From SM1-46 sp002451215 (GTDB lineage Bacteria > Pseudomonadota > Gammaproteobacteria > Acidiferrobacterales > Sulfurifustaceae): DNA of 64,000 nucleotides. The number at the start of each line of letters is the position of its first letter. Positions within the stretch are counted from its first letter, which is position 1. Under the pieces are notes generated by a model. It was not told where the DNA came from. It searched no databases and was given only the letters and a program-made list of their open reading frames with translations. This document shows positions 26,927-35,453 of the stretch, in pieces. Position numbers and translations under genes: made by a program. The stretch is taken from the NCBI GenBank assembly GCA_002451215.1, contig DKBM01000064.1:3723-67722 (forward strand), in the 5' to 3' direction.

Positions 26927-27717
26927 GGCTGTACCCCGATGCGCAAGACCTGGTGACCGAGGAACGGCATGACGACCGTCGTTGCCTGGTTGCGGGCAAT
27001 CGCGCAAATCAGTGCCAGGCTACGGGCAGCCGGATTGTCGCGTCGCAAGGTCTCAAGCCCCGGGTCGGTCAGTGTCGATTCCGACTCGCCGGATGGCGCC
27101 AGTTCGAGGGCAAGTGCGCAGATGCTCTCGGCCGAGCGCGCTCGGGAAAGCAGCATTCCCGCGCCGAAAGCCGCATGGACGGGCCGAGCGCTGTTCAGGG
27201 GCTCGGGCATCGGAAGGTCGTGGATCACGAGCAGCACACGCGTATGTTCCAGCAACACCTGCGCCACGGCCTCGAGCAAACCGGCCGCCGCGACATCGTC
27301 CCAGGCAGCGACGCTCGTCGATGGCTGCTGCGAGCCTACTGCCATGCACCAGTATCCGGCCGCCGCGTTGTTGACCGAATTGTGAAAGCGGGTCGGCGAG
27401 ACCTGCGGCGTGTCCTTGGCGACTTCGGTGAGAATGTCGTGCGTGATCTGCCCGTCGGCATCACAAGACGCAAACACGGTGGCAAGCCGGCGCGTCACGT
27501 CACCGAGCCCGCGTGAAGTGTCGGTAGCCACCTCAACAGCGAAGCGAATATGGTCGCTGGTGCGCCGGCGTACATCGGGGGCAAGGGCTGCCGGCTTGAG
27601 CGGGGGCAGTGGGGCCGACTGATAGGTGCGATGACCGGCCAGCGTCGCGCGCGCCTGCTCCCATCCCGTGAGGCCCGGTGCCAGGATGCCAATCTTGTCG
27701 ACATAGACGGGATTCAT
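26917..27717 (-). CDS. Beta-ketoacyl synthase-like N-terminal-domain protein
   Basis: 266 residues, about two-thirds the size of a ketosynthase. The pattern VYVDKIGILAPGLTGWEQA, ATVFASCDADGQITHDILTE, SPTRFHNSVNNAAAGYWCMA matches the 'ketoacyl-synt_2' proteins found beside the KS genes in aryl polyene clusters. There is no TACSS active site and no C-terminal half. It may be an assembly partner or scaffold; function is not established. It overlaps the upstream KS gene by four bases. Confidence 0.8.
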   Translation of the reverse strand: MNPVYVDKIGILAPGLTGWEQARATLAGHRTYQSAPLPPLKPAALAPDVRRRTSDHIRFAVEVATDTSRGLGDVTRRLATVFASCDADGQITHDILTEVAKDTPQVSPTRFHNSVNNAAAGYWCMAVGSQQPSTSVAAWDDVAAAGLLEAVAQVLLEHTRVLLVIHDLPMPEPLNSARPVHAAFGAGMLLSRARSAESICALALELAPSGESESTLTDPGLETLRRDNPAARSLALICAIARNQATTVVMPFLGHQVLRIGVQPCA

Positions 27718-28907
27718 GTCGCTGCACCGAGAACGAGGCTCGCGTTGCTGCCGCCAAACCCGAAGGAATTGCTGAGCACGCGCTGAACCCGCCGCTCGCG
27801 GTTCGCCAGCAACAGGTTTCCGGTGAGACCCGGATCGAGTGTCCGCGTGTTGAGATTGCCCGGCATAAAACCATGTTGAATGCAGAGTGCCGAGATTACC
27901 GCCTCGGTAATGCCCGCGGCACCGAGGGTGTGCCCGGTCCAGCCTTTGGTGGAGCTGGCCGGTGTGTCCGTGCCGAAAACACGTGTGATGGCGCGGTCCT
28001 CCATCGCATCGTTCACCAGACTCGCTGTGCCATGCATGTTGATGTAGTCGATGGCGTCTGGCGCCAGACCGGCACTGGCGAGTGCGCGTTGCATCGCCAA
28101 TACCGCACCGTCACCTTGCGGGTGCGGCGAGGACATATGGTAGGCGTCCGAACTCTCACCGAAACCGAGCAACGCGACGCCGCTGTGCGCATCAGCCTGT
28201 GCCGGGCGCTCCAGCAGCGCGAATCCGGCTGCCTCACCGATCGAAATGCCATTGCGGTCGGCGGCGCAAGGTCGGCACGGTTCCGGCGCGACAAGCTCAA
28301 GCGAGGCAAAGCCGTAAAGGGTGTTGCGGCACAGGCTGTCGACGCCGCCGACAACCGCGGCATCGCAGAGCCCGAGCTCGATCATGCGCCAGGCGGAGGC
28401 AAACACTTTGGCCGAGGACGAACAGGCCGTCGATACGGTAGCCGCGGGCCCCGCCAACCCGAGCGAGCGGCGCACGAAGTCGGTGGTCGCAAACAGGTTG
28501 TGGGTCTCGCGCAGATGAAAACCGGTTGGAAGTCGGCCGGTCACGGGGTCGCGCGCCTGGTAGGCATGCTCGGTTTCAAGAATGCCGGAGGTGCTGGTAC
28601 CGATGAATACTCCGATGCGCGCCGCGCCATAGCGGGACCGGGCGCGTGCCACTTGCTCGTCGAATCCGTCCGTTGTCAGCGCCTGCGCCGCGAGGCGGTT
28701 GTTGCGGCCGTCATAATCGGCGAGCGAACCACCGATCGGGTGGCTATCGGCCTCGCGCACAGTACCGCACCAGGTCTTGAGCGCGACATTCTCGAACGTG
28801 CATGGCGTTAGGCCCGAACGCCCGTCGCGCAGCGCATCGAGAATTGCTGCCACACCGATGCCAAGGGCGTTAACTGAGGTGAAGTGCGTGAGAATCAGAG
28901 GCGACAC
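27714..28907 (-). CDS. Beta-ketoacyl-ACP synthase (FabF-like, aryl polyene type)
   Basis: This 397-residue condensing enzyme has a complete triad: Cys162 in VSTACSSSAKVF, His292 in YINMHGTASLVND and His326 in KGWTGHTLGAAG. The C-terminal SNSFGFGGSNASLVLG is the KS signature. It corresponds to the ApeR/ApeO group by length and neighbourhood. It catalyses decarboxylative Claisen condensation with malonyl-ACP in chain initiation or extension. It heads the KS / KS-like / hydrolase transcript, 105 bases downstream of the LolA-like gene. Confidence 0.93.
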   Translation of the reverse strand: MSPLILTHFTSVNALGIGVAAILDALRDGRSGLTPCTFENVALKTWCGTVREADSHPIGGSLADYDGRNNRLAAQALTTDGFDEQVARARSRYGAARIGVFIGTSTSGILETEHAYQARDPVTGRLPTGFHLRETHNLFATTDFVRRSLGLAGPAATVSTACSSSAKVFASAWRMIELGLCDAAVVGGVDSLCRNTLYGFASLELVAPEPCRPCAADRNGISIGEAAGFALLERPAQADAHSGVALLGFGESSDAYHMSSPHPQGDGAVLAMQRALASAGLAPDAIDYINMHGTASLVNDAMEDRAITRVFGTDTPASSTKGWTGHTLGAAGITEAVISALCIQHGFMPGNLNTRTLDPGLTGNLLLANRERRVQRVLSNSFGFGGSNASLVLGAAT

Positions 28908-28963
28908 GGAGCGAAGGAAGTCCTGGACAGCTAAAAGTGTTCGGCTGAGGTCCGAGCGAGACT

Positions 28964-28972
28964 GTTATACCA
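28964..28972 (-). promoter_or_regulatory. Possible extended -10 promoter before the KS gene
   Basis: On the minus strand TGGTATAAC resembles an extended -10 element (TGnTATAAT), about 57 bases upstream of the KS start at 28907. No convincing -35 was seen. It would give the KS/hydrolase genes their own transcript. Confidence 0.35.
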
Positions 28973-29012
28973 GAGTCGGAGCGGCCCGCCAGCCTATCGT
29001 TCCGCCCGTCAA

Positions 29013-29660
29013 CTAGCCGGGGGGTTTCGGTTCGCCCGGGCTGGCGGACGGTTCCGGCGCCTGTTGCGGCTGATCGAGCGGTGTCAGGATCGTTTTTACG
29101 GTATCACCGCCTGCCTCATCAACCTCGATACGCCGGATGGATACAGCCTCTCCATTCAGACGAATCTGTTTAACCCCGCTCGTCCCGGCATCGGCGCGAG
29201 GTTTGAGGGTCATGTTCCAGGCTGTGAAATCGCCAGTGAGCGCGATCGAGAACAAATCCTCCAAGGCACGCCGGTTGCCACCGAGCGTGGCGCGTAGCGC
29301 GGTGAAGAAGGTGTTGAGTGTGGGGAGCTGGTCGAGTGGCAGGGAGCGGCGCACGGGTTTCCCATCAACGGTGCGTTCCAGGGTGAGCCAATTGCCGTTC
29401 ACGATGGAGCGCTCGCGGTGGGGGTACTCCGTTTCGCGTTCGAGCCGGTCTGGCGCGGTATAGCGAAGTATCCCGCGACTCTGGGTTGCGGTCTGTGTGC
29501 CGGCAAGCCGGCGTGTCTCGTCGAACCTGGCGGTGGCAGTCGGGATCCTGGCGAATTCAGCCAGCAGGGTGTCGGGCTCGAGGTGCGCCGCTTCCTCGGC
29601 ATGGAGCGGCGTACAAACTAGGAACGCAAGCAGGCAAGTGGCAGAAAATCCCTGCTTCAT
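29013..29660 (-). CDS. LolA-like outer membrane lipoprotein carrier
   Basis: 215 residues from the ATG at 29660 (MKQGFSATCLLAFLVCTPLHAEE). This start gives a signal peptide and overlaps the acyltransferase stop by four bases; the frame extends upstream to 29891 inside the acyltransferase gene. The mature protein has the LolA-type beta pattern: ARFDETRRLAGTQTATQSRGIL, LRYTAPDRLERETEYP and RSIVNGNWLTLER. LolA-like proteins are a regular component of aryl polyene clusters and may help move lipid-linked product across the periplasm. The Pro-rich tail (QAPEPSASPGEPKPPG) is unusual. The housekeeping lolA is expected elsewhere. Confidence 0.85.
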   Translation of the reverse strand: MKQGFSATCLLAFLVCTPLHAEEAAHLEPDTLLAEFARIPTATARFDETRRLAGTQTATQSRGILRYTAPDRLERETEYPHRERSIVNGNWLTLERTVDGKPVRRSLPLDQLPTLNTFFTALRATLGGNRRALEDLFSIALTGDFTAWNMTLKPRADAGTSGVKQIRLNGEAVSIRRIEVDEAGGDTVKTILTPLDQPQQAPEPSASPGEPKPPG

Positions 29661-30616
29661 GCGGCGTCGCGGGTCGCGGGTGTCGCGTGCGTCTCGATTT
29701 CGGCGGGCTCGGCCCAGTAGTCGTAGAAGTTGAACCAGTTGTACGGCGCGAGACGGCAGTAGTGTTCCAGCCGCTCGGTGTAACGGCGCGCCCAGTTCTC
29801 GATCTCCTCGGGATGGCGACGGTTTATCCGAATGTGGTCCGCAAGTGTTTCCAGATAGAGGTCGTAGCGATTGCCGCCCTGATAGAGGCATACAAACATA
29901 ACGACGGGCACACCAAGCACTGAGGCGGCGAGGAACGGTCCGGCTGGAAGCACCGCCGGCGCGCCGAGGAACGGCACGTGTACGGTCCGCTCGGTACCGA
30001 CGACACGGTCTGCCAGGATGCCCACCACTTCGCCGGCGTCGAGTCGCTCCTTGGCGATGATGAGGGTGTCGACGCGACCGATCGGGATGATGCGCCGCGG
30101 CGCGGCCGCGGCGTGGAAGGTGTTGATGAACGTAGCGAGCTTGCGCGCATTCTCTTCGTACATGAGCATATTGACCACCAGCTCGTGTCGCATGCCGGTG
30201 GCGCGCACCAGCTCGGAGCTGCCGAGGTGTGCCGAAAGCATCAGGCAGCCGCGGCCGCGTTCCATGACTTCCACGAACTGCTCGCTACCGTGCAGGCGCA
30301 AGTCGAAGTGCTGGAGCTGGCCGGCATAGAAATAAGCCCGATCGAGGAGCACAGCGGCAAAGGTGAGGTGGTGCCGGAACACTTCGGTGAAGCGCGGCCG
30401 GCGCCCGAGGATGCGGCGCAGGTACTCGCGCGAGGCGTGCACCGTTGCCCGGTTGAATGCCATGTAGTAAAGACAGATCGGGTAAAGGAGCAGCCGCGTG
30501 AGCGGGCGCCCGAGCAGCAGCGCGATGCGCGAGATCAGCCAGTAGGCAAACACGCTGCCACGCTCGCCGTAGCGAAGCCAGCCGCTTGCCGGTTTGGGGG
30601 CAGATGGGTCAGCCAT
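29657..30616 (-). CDS. Lysophospholipid-type acyltransferase (LpxL/HtrB-like)
   Basis: 319 residues from the ATG at 30616 (MADPSAPKPASGWLRYGERG), which overlaps the dehydratase stop by eight bases; an upstream ATG at 30676 is less likely. Near residue 130 the acyltransferase motif H-x4-E occurs in LSAHLGSSELV. DRVVGTERTVHVPFLGAPA and PVVMFVCLYQGGNRYDLYLE are further LpxL-family features. One N-terminal membrane helix is present. In aryl polyene clusters such enzymes are thought to attach the polyene to a lipid acceptor. It follows the hot-dog dehydratase and precedes the LolA-like gene. Confidence 0.87.
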   Translation of the reverse strand: MADPSAPKPASGWLRYGERGSVFAYWLISRIALLLGRPLTRLLLYPICLYYMAFNRATVHASREYLRRILGRRPRFTEVFRHHLTFAAVLLDRAYFYAGQLQHFDLRLHGSEQFVEVMERGRGCLMLSAHLGSSELVRATGMRHELVVNMLMYEENARKLATFINTFHAAAAPRRIIPIGRVDTLIIAKERLDAGEVVGILADRVVGTERTVHVPFLGAPAVLPAGPFLAASVLGVPVVMFVCLYQGGNRYDLYLETLADHIRINRRHPEEIENWARRYTERLEHYCRLAPYNWFNFYDYWAEPAEIETHATPATRDAA

Positions 30617-30914
30617 GTTCACAGCGTAGCGCACCGGTTGCGACTCGACGCGCGTCGACTGCAACTTCGAAGCCAACGACGTCGGTGCCCCTGTCGATGA
30701 AGGCGATTCGTGCGGTTTCTTCCGGTAACAGAGGGCTCAGAAACTTGACGTTTGCAAAACCGAGCACCTGTCGGGTGCTTCCGGCATAGGCGCGCCACGC
30801 CGCGACGACCTCCGAGAGGGTGATCGCCCCCGGTACCACTGGGCGGCCGGGAAAGTGCCCCGGCAGAGCCGGGTGGGTGACGGGGATGCGAAACGTGCTG
30901 GTATGAGGCGTCAT
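30609..30914 (-). CDS. Hot-dog-fold 3-hydroxyacyl-ACP dehydratase (ApeI-like)
   Basis: This 101-residue protein has the FabA/FabZ-type active-site stretch HPALPGHFPGRPVVPGAITLSE near residues 14-35, including the catalytic His and the G-H-F-P-G loop. ApeI-type proteins pair with a second hot-dog protein (ApeP-like) to dehydrate the growing polyene; a candidate partner is at 39236-39673. It is the first gene of the minus-strand acyltransferase/LolA/KS run and diverges from the ABC exporter across 145 bases. Confidence 0.87.
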   Translation of the reverse strand: MTPHTSTFRIPVTHPALPGHFPGRPVVPGAITLSEVVAAWRAYAGSTRQVLGFANVKFLSPLLPEETARIAFIDRGTDVVGFEVAVDARRVATGALRCEHG

Positions 30915-31059
30915 TCAGTGCGGCTGCTGAGGCGCAATTGTGTGCCGGCGGGGGCCGATTATTCGCGATGCAAGCCGAGCCGACAAGGGCCGCGTTCCGG
31001 CCACTGGAGAGCAAACCTGCTATCATCGGCGACGCCACCCGCTGCACTTTCATCGCTTC
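30915..31059. promoter_or_regulatory. Divergent intergenic region: ApeI-like dehydratase / ABC exporter
   Basis: 145 bases between two operons of the cluster. GC-rich; no gene, palindrome or clear promoter element seen. It must contain start signals for one or both directions. Confidence 0.35.
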
Positions 31060-31785
31060 GTGCACCCCCCACTGATCGTCGAAATCGAAGGCCTTTGCAA
31101 GACCTATCCGGGCGCCGAACGGCGCGCGGTCGATGAGGTCGATCTGCGCATCGCGCGCGGGCGAATTTTTGGACTGCTTGGCCCGAANNATGCGCCGGCG
31201 CATCGGCCTGGTGCCGCAGGATCTGGCGCTGCACCCGAGTCTCACCGCCCGCGAGAATCTTGAGTACTTTGGTGGAGTGCAGGGGCTGGGCGGTGGAGCG
31301 CTTGCAAAGCGCGTCGCCGAGTGTCTCGCGATTGCCGGACTTGAGGGTCTCGCCAACCGACGGGTGGAGACCTACTCGGGCGGCCTCAAGCGCCGGCTGA
31401 ATCTGGTGATCGCGCTGATTCACGAGCCCGACCTGCTGGTGCTGGATGAACCGACCGTCGGCATCGACCCGCAGTCGCGCCGTTTCATTCACGAGCAGTT
31501 GCGGCGCCTGAACGCCGCTGGCATGACCATCATCTACACCAGCCACTACATGGAAGAGGTTGAACACCTTTGTGATGAGCTTGCGATCATCGATCATGGC
31601 CGCATCATCGCGCAAGGCACAGTGACCGAGGTTCTCAACCGTCTGGCAAGCAGCCTGATCCAGCTGCGGCTTGCTGGCGGCCTGTCGGCGGCGCTAGAGA
31701 GTGAATTGCGGGCGCTGCCAGGTGTCACGGACNNGAGCAGGTCTACATCGCGCTGACCGGTGCCACGCTGAGGGATGGAAGCTGA
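31060..31785 (+). CDS. ABC transporter ATP-binding protein, interrupted by two assembly gaps
   Basis: It begins at GTG 31060 (VHPPLIVEIEGLCKTYPGAERR). The P-loop begins at GLLGPN and is cut by NN at 31188-31189; the frame resumes at MRRRIGLVPQDLALHPSLTAREN. The signature is TYSGGLKRRLNLVIAL, Walker B is DLLVLDEPTVGIDPQSRRFI and the switch His lies in IYTSHYMEEVEHL. A second NN (31733-31734) precedes the tail EQVYIALTGATLRDGS, stop at 31783-31785. About 40 residues around the Walker A are missing from the assembly. It is the CcmA/DrrA type that energises ABC-2 exporters and overlaps the permease gene. Confidence 0.92.
31188..31189. other. Assembly gap (NN) at the Walker A of the ABC ATPase
   Basis: The sequence breaks inside GPN(GAGKT); the missing part includes the nucleotide-binding loop. 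Confidence 0.9.
31733..31734. other. Assembly gap (NN) near the ABC ATPase C-terminus
   Basis: The Ns separate LPGVTD from EQVYIALTGA. Probably only a few residues are missing because the flanks resemble the contiguous C-terminus of this family. Confidence 0.85.
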
Positions 31786-33076
31786 GATGCGTCCGGCACT
31801 GATAGCGCTGGTCACTTCGGTCCGCAAGGAGACGCGAATCATCCTGCGGGACCGTGAGGCGTTTCTGTTGTTGTTCCTCATGCCGTTTGTGTTTGTGCTG
31901 GTCATGTCGCTCGCCTTGCAGGGGTCGTTTCGCGAACACTCTTATGGCGCGCGGGCGAAGTTGTTGGTGATCAATCACGATGATGGTGCCATCGGAGAGA
32001 AGCTGGCCGAGCAGTTTCGCAGTGCCCGGCATTTCACCACGGAGGTTCGAACCGAGCAGGTAGCACGAGAGGAGCTTGAAGCCGAGGTCCGTTTGGGCCA
32101 TTACAAGTTCGCGATCATCATTCCGCCCAAGACAACGGAACAAGCGGTAAAGCGCGTCGCTCAGCAGCTGGACGCCACCGTCGCCCAGGTAACACAACAG
32201 CCGATTGCAATTGACCTGCTAGCCGACCCGGCTGTGCAGGCAGATCAGCGAGCGCTCATGATGACGACCCTCAATCGCGCATTGCAGGAGGTCGAAACCG
32301 GCATCCTGCTTAAGCAGGTGGGCGAGGCAGGCAAGCGTCTGGTGCGCGCCCGTCAGCTCTTCCCGGAGATTCCGGCGGTACGGGCGCCGGACGCGTTGCA
32401 TACCTTTGCCGAAGTGAAGGATCCGCCACACGATGCGACGACGGGATTGCGGCCGCCCACGTCCGTGCAGCAGGGTGCGCCATCATGGATTGTGCTTGGA
32501 ATGTTCCTGCTCGTGATCCCACTGTCTGTGACGTTCATTCGCGAGCGTCAGCTTGGTACGCTGCAGCGACTGCATTCCCTCGGCGTATCGCCTTGGGTTG
32601 TCATGGTCGGAAAGATCATTCCCTATCTGGTGGTTAACCAGATTCAATTCGGCCTCATCCTGCTGGAGGGCATGTACGTCCTGCCGTGGCTCGGCGGTGA
32701 TGCGCTGACGCTCGGGCACACCCCCGGAGCGCTGATCGTCGTATCGCTCGCGACCAGCGCCACGGCGATCGGCTTCGCGTTCCTGATTGCGGTGATGGCC
32801 CGCACCACGGAGCAGGCGCACGTGTTTGCCCCGGCCTCGATCCTGATTCTCGCTGCCATCGGAGGTGTGATGGTGCCGAAATTCGTGATGCCGGTGATCA
32901 TGCAGCAGATCGCGGCGGTCTCGCCTCTGTCGTGGGCGCTCGAGGCGTTGCTCGACGTTCTGGTACGTGCGGGAGGGCTGCGTGAGGCGGCGCCGGAGAT
33001 CGGCGGGCTCTTGCTATTTGCCGGTTGCTGTTTCGCGGTTGTCATTGTGCGGTTTCGTCGCTATTTTCGCGCCTGA
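31775..33076 (+). CDS. ABC-2 type exporter permease
   Basis: 433 residues from ATG 31775; a second ATG at 31787 lies just after the ATPase stop and is equally plausible. TM1 (AFLLLFLMPFVFVLVMSLAL) is followed by a periplasmic domain of about 200 residues and then five clustered helices (IVLGMFLLVIPLSVTFIRE through LLLFAGCCFAVVIVRF). This is the ABC2_membrane_3 architecture (YhhJ/NatB-like). It should export a hydrophobic compound, and the location suggests pigment or a precursor. MMPL exporters are usual in such clusters and none is seen here. Confidence 0.9.
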   Translation: MEAEMRPALIALVTSVRKETRIILRDREAFLLLFLMPFVFVLVMSLALQGSFREHSYGARAKLLVINHDDGAIGEKLAEQFRSARHFTTEVRTEQVAREELEAEVRLGHYKFAIIIPPKTTEQAVKRVAQQLDATVAQVTQQPIAIDLLADPAVQADQRALMMTTLNRALQEVETGILLKQVGEAGKRLVRARQLFPEIPAVRAPDALHTFAEVKDPPHDATTGLRPPTSVQQGAPSWIVLGMFLLVIPLSVTFIRERQLGTLQRLHSLGVSPWVVMVGKIIPYLVVNQIQFGLILLEGMYVLPWLGGDALTLGHTPGALIVVSLATSATAIGFAFLIAVMARTTEQAHVFAPASILILAAIGGVMVPKFVMPVIMQQIAAVSPLSWALEALLDVLVRAGGLREAAPEIGGLLLFAGCCFAVVIVRFRRYFRA

Positions 33077-33093
33077 GCCCGTTGGAGCGAGTC

Positions 33094-33357
33094 ATGCCTG
33101 GTTCCCAGAACGACGCACTCAAGCTTGAACTCAAGCGTCTGATCGTCAGCACCTGCAACAAGGACATCAATCCGGAATTCATCGCCGATGAGGCCCCGCT
33201 CATCGGAATCCATTCCGTGCTGGGACTCGACTCGCTCGACGTGTTGCAGGTGAATACCGCGCTGCTTCAGCGATTCGGTGTTCGCATCGAGGATGGCAAG
33301 CACGCGCGGCGCGTAATGAAGTCGGTCAATACGCTCGCCGATTTTGTTGAGCCCTGA
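33094..33357 (+). CDS. Acyl carrier protein (second of the cluster)
   Basis: 87 residues from the ATG at 33094 (MPGSQNDALKLELKRLIVST); an upstream in-frame ATG falls inside the permease gene. The phosphopantetheine site is Ser47 in LGLDSLDVLQV. PLIGIHSVLG and QRFGVRIEDGKHARRVM follow the aryl polyene ACP pattern. It lies 17 bases after the permease and 13 bases before the KS, so it likely serves the KS pair directly downstream. Confidence 0.9.
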   Translation: MPGSQNDALKLELKRLIVSTCNKDINPEFIADEAPLIGIHSVLGLDSLDVLQVNTALLQRFGVRIEDGKHARRVMKSVNTLADFVEP

Positions 33358-33370
33358 GCGTCGGCCGCCA

Positions 33371-34513
33371 ATGGCCAGCGTCGCGATTCGCGGTTACGGG
33401 ATCGTCTCTGCGTACGGGGAAGGGGTTGCTGCGTTGCGTGCAGGGCTCGCGGCCGGCGCCCCGGCCCTCGCGCCGTTGCCGGCGCTGGCGCCGCCGTCCG
33501 ATCGGCAAGCCCTGGTCAGCGCGGTGGATCACGCGCGTTTTCCGCTGCACCCAGACGGAACCGGCGCGATGGCACGGCTCGCCATTGAAGAAGCGCTCGC
33601 CATGGCGGGTATCGGCGCCGAAGAACTGCGCGACTGTGCGCTGGTGGTGGGCGGTTCGGCGATGCTCGCGCATGCCGAGCAGGCGTCGCGGAAGCTGTAC
33701 CGCACCGAGCCGGGTCGGCGCCCGCGGTTGGAGCAGCCTGGGACGCTGACGCACGAGCTGGCAAAGCAGTTCGATTTGCGTGGTCCAACACTAACGCTGT
33801 CGACCGCATGCGCATCGAGCGCCAACGCGATTCTGGTGGCGCGCGATCTTGTCGCGCGTAGGCGCGCAGCGCGGGCGCTGGTGGTCGGAATCGAGCGCCT
33901 GTGCGCGACCACCCTGAGCGGATTCTCGTCGCTCATGCTGCTAGACCCGAATGGTTGCCGTCCATTTGATGTCAATCGGCGCGGACTGCACTTTGGTGAG
34001 GGCGTGGGTGCGCTGTTGCTCGAAAGGGACCATGCTGGTGAACCGCGCTTGGCGCGTCTGGCGGGCGGGGCGAGTCTCTGCGACGTGCACCATCCCACGC
34101 GCGCGGATCCCGACGGCAGCGGGATGGCCCGCTGCATGCGTCAGGCGTTACATGATGCGGTCGTTCCGGCCGAAGCGATCCTTGCTGTTAAGGCGCACGG
34201 AACGGGCAGCAGCGACAGCGATGCGGCGGAGGCGGCAGCAATGCGCGGTGTGTTTGCGACCATGCCGCCGTTTACCGCACTTAAGGGCTACTTCGGACAC
34301 ACGCTGGCCGCTTGCGGCGCGACAGAGACGATTGCATTCCTTGCTTCGCTCAAGGAGGGATCCATCCCGCCGACCGCCGGTTTTGAGACGGTCGATCCGG
34401 AGATTGGTCTTTCGCCCCTCCGACAGCCGCTGCTGGTGCAGGCCGGCAACTATCTGCTCAATTACTTCGGTTTCGGTGGCAACTGCGCGTCATTGGTGAT
34501 TGCGCATGGCTGA
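33371..34513 (+). CDS. Beta-ketoacyl-ACP synthase (ApeO-like catalytic KS)
   Basis: 380 residues from ATG 33371. The triad is complete: Cys147 in LSTACASSANAIL, His276 in VKAHGTGSSDSD and His310 in KGYFGHTLAACG. LNYFGFGGNCASLVI is the C-terminal signature. In aryl polyene synthesis ApeO forms a KS:CLF-like heterodimer with ApeC; the gene immediately downstream and overlapping is a Cys-less partner, which supports the ApeO assignment. It extends the polyene with malonyl-ACP. Confidence 0.92.
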   Translation: MASVAIRGYGIVSAYGEGVAALRAGLAAGAPALAPLPALAPPSDRQALVSAVDHARFPLHPDGTGAMARLAIEEALAMAGIGAEELRDCALVVGGSAMLAHAEQASRKLYRTEPGRRPRLEQPGTLTHELAKQFDLRGPTLTLSTACASSANAILVARDLVARRRAARALVVGIERLCATTLSGFSSLMLLDPNGCRPFDVNRRGLHFGEGVGALLLERDHAGEPRLARLAGGASLCDVHHPTRADPDGSGMARCMRQALHDAVVPAEAILAVKAHGTGSSDSDAAEAAAMRGVFATMPPFTALKGYFGHTLAACGATETIAFLASLKEGSIPPTAGFETVDPEIGLSPLRQPLLVQAGNYLLNYFGFGGNCASLVIAHG

Positions 34514-35453
34514 AGCACCAATCTACATTCACGCCGCGGTGGCGCTCGGACCCGGCGCTGTGCCCGCAGGGGCGCAGCGCCCGGTGCTGGTCCATGACCT
34601 AGAAACTGACTTGCGACCACTTGTGCGGCAGGTCCTTGGCCAGGCGTTGCGGCAAGGATCGCACTTTGTTGAGCTGGCAGCGGTCGGTGCAAAGTTGTGC
34701 CTCGGACAGGTTGCCAAGCCAGCGCCCGCTGACACGGCGTTGTACTTTGGCACCGGCCTGGGCCAGGTCCGCAAGACGGAGAGCCTGCTTGATCAGGTAC
34801 TCCCTCCCGGAAGTGGCTTCGCGGCACCGTTTGATTTCATCAATGCATCGCCCAACATGGCCGCCTTCCACGCCGCTGCCGCGGTTGGCCTGAGCGCGCG
34901 CAATCTCACGGTGGCGCAGGATGAGCTTTCCTTTGAGCGCGCGCTCGATCTGGCGATCTCGGACCTGCGTCGCGGCGTGACGCCAGCGGCACTGGTTGGC
35001 GGCGCCGATGAGAATTTCTTCCCGCGTGCCGATTACCTCCGCCGGCTGGCGTTGCACGACGACGAAATCATGGGGGAGGGCAGTGGCTGGCTCTTCCTTG
35101 ACCGCGACGCCAACCGCGCGCGCGGCGAGTTGTTATGTGTCGAGCGATACGGTGCTGGAGAGAATTGGCTCGACGCGGTGGGACGCCGCATTGCGGCATG
35201 GGGTGAAGCGGCGATTCGACTGGTGCCGGGTTTTCGGCTGAGTGTTGCCGAAATCGCCGCATTGCGCGAGGTCCTGCCTGAACTTCTCGTTGTACCCTAT
35301 CTGCCTTACTGCGGGGTGTATCCGACGGCGGCAGCCTTCGGTATTGCCATGTGCCTGGAATCAGCAAGCGTGCAGTCCGGACTCTACGTGCATCTCAATC
35401 GCAACGCCCAGGACGAGGCGATGCTGGTGGCGCTGCGGGTGCTGAAGGCCTAG
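34506..35453 (+). CDS. Ketosynthase-like chain-length-factor protein lacking the active-site Cys (ApeC-like)
   Basis: 315 residues from the ATG at 34506, overlapping the KS gene by eight bases. It has a degenerate thiolase fold. Where a KS has TACSS it has FINASPNMAAFHAAA, and no HGT or KG-x-GH motif follows. DENFFPRADYLRRL and EGSGWLFLDRD keep the KS framework. ApeC-type proteins pair with a catalytic KS in the known aryl polyene synthase. Its TAG stop shares CTAG (35450-35453) with the convergent BtrH-like gene. Confidence 0.85.
   Translation: MAEAPIYIHAAVALGPGAVPAGAQRPVLVHDLETDLRPLVRQVLGQALRQGSHFVELAAVGAKLCLGQVAKPAPADTALYFGTGLGQVRKTESLLDQVLPPGSGFAAPFDFINASPNMAAFHAAAAVGLSARNLTVAQDELSFERALDLAISDLRRGVTPAALVGGADENFFPRADYLRRLALHDDEIMGEGSGWLFLDRDANRARGELLCVERYGAGENWLDAVGRRIAAWGEAAIRLVPGFRLSVAEIAALREVLPELLVVPYLPYCGVYPTAAAFGIAMCLESASVQSGLYVHLNRNAQDEAMLVALRVLKA

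Noticed and set aside
27678..28811. 377-residue plus-strand frame opposite the KS and KS-like genes
   Set aside because: It mirrors the KS genes on the other strand; no signature or ribosome binding site.
31060..31785. Frameshifted ABC ATPase pseudogene
   Set aside because: Breaks fall exactly at N joins and flanking frames restore family motifs, so it is an assembly effect.
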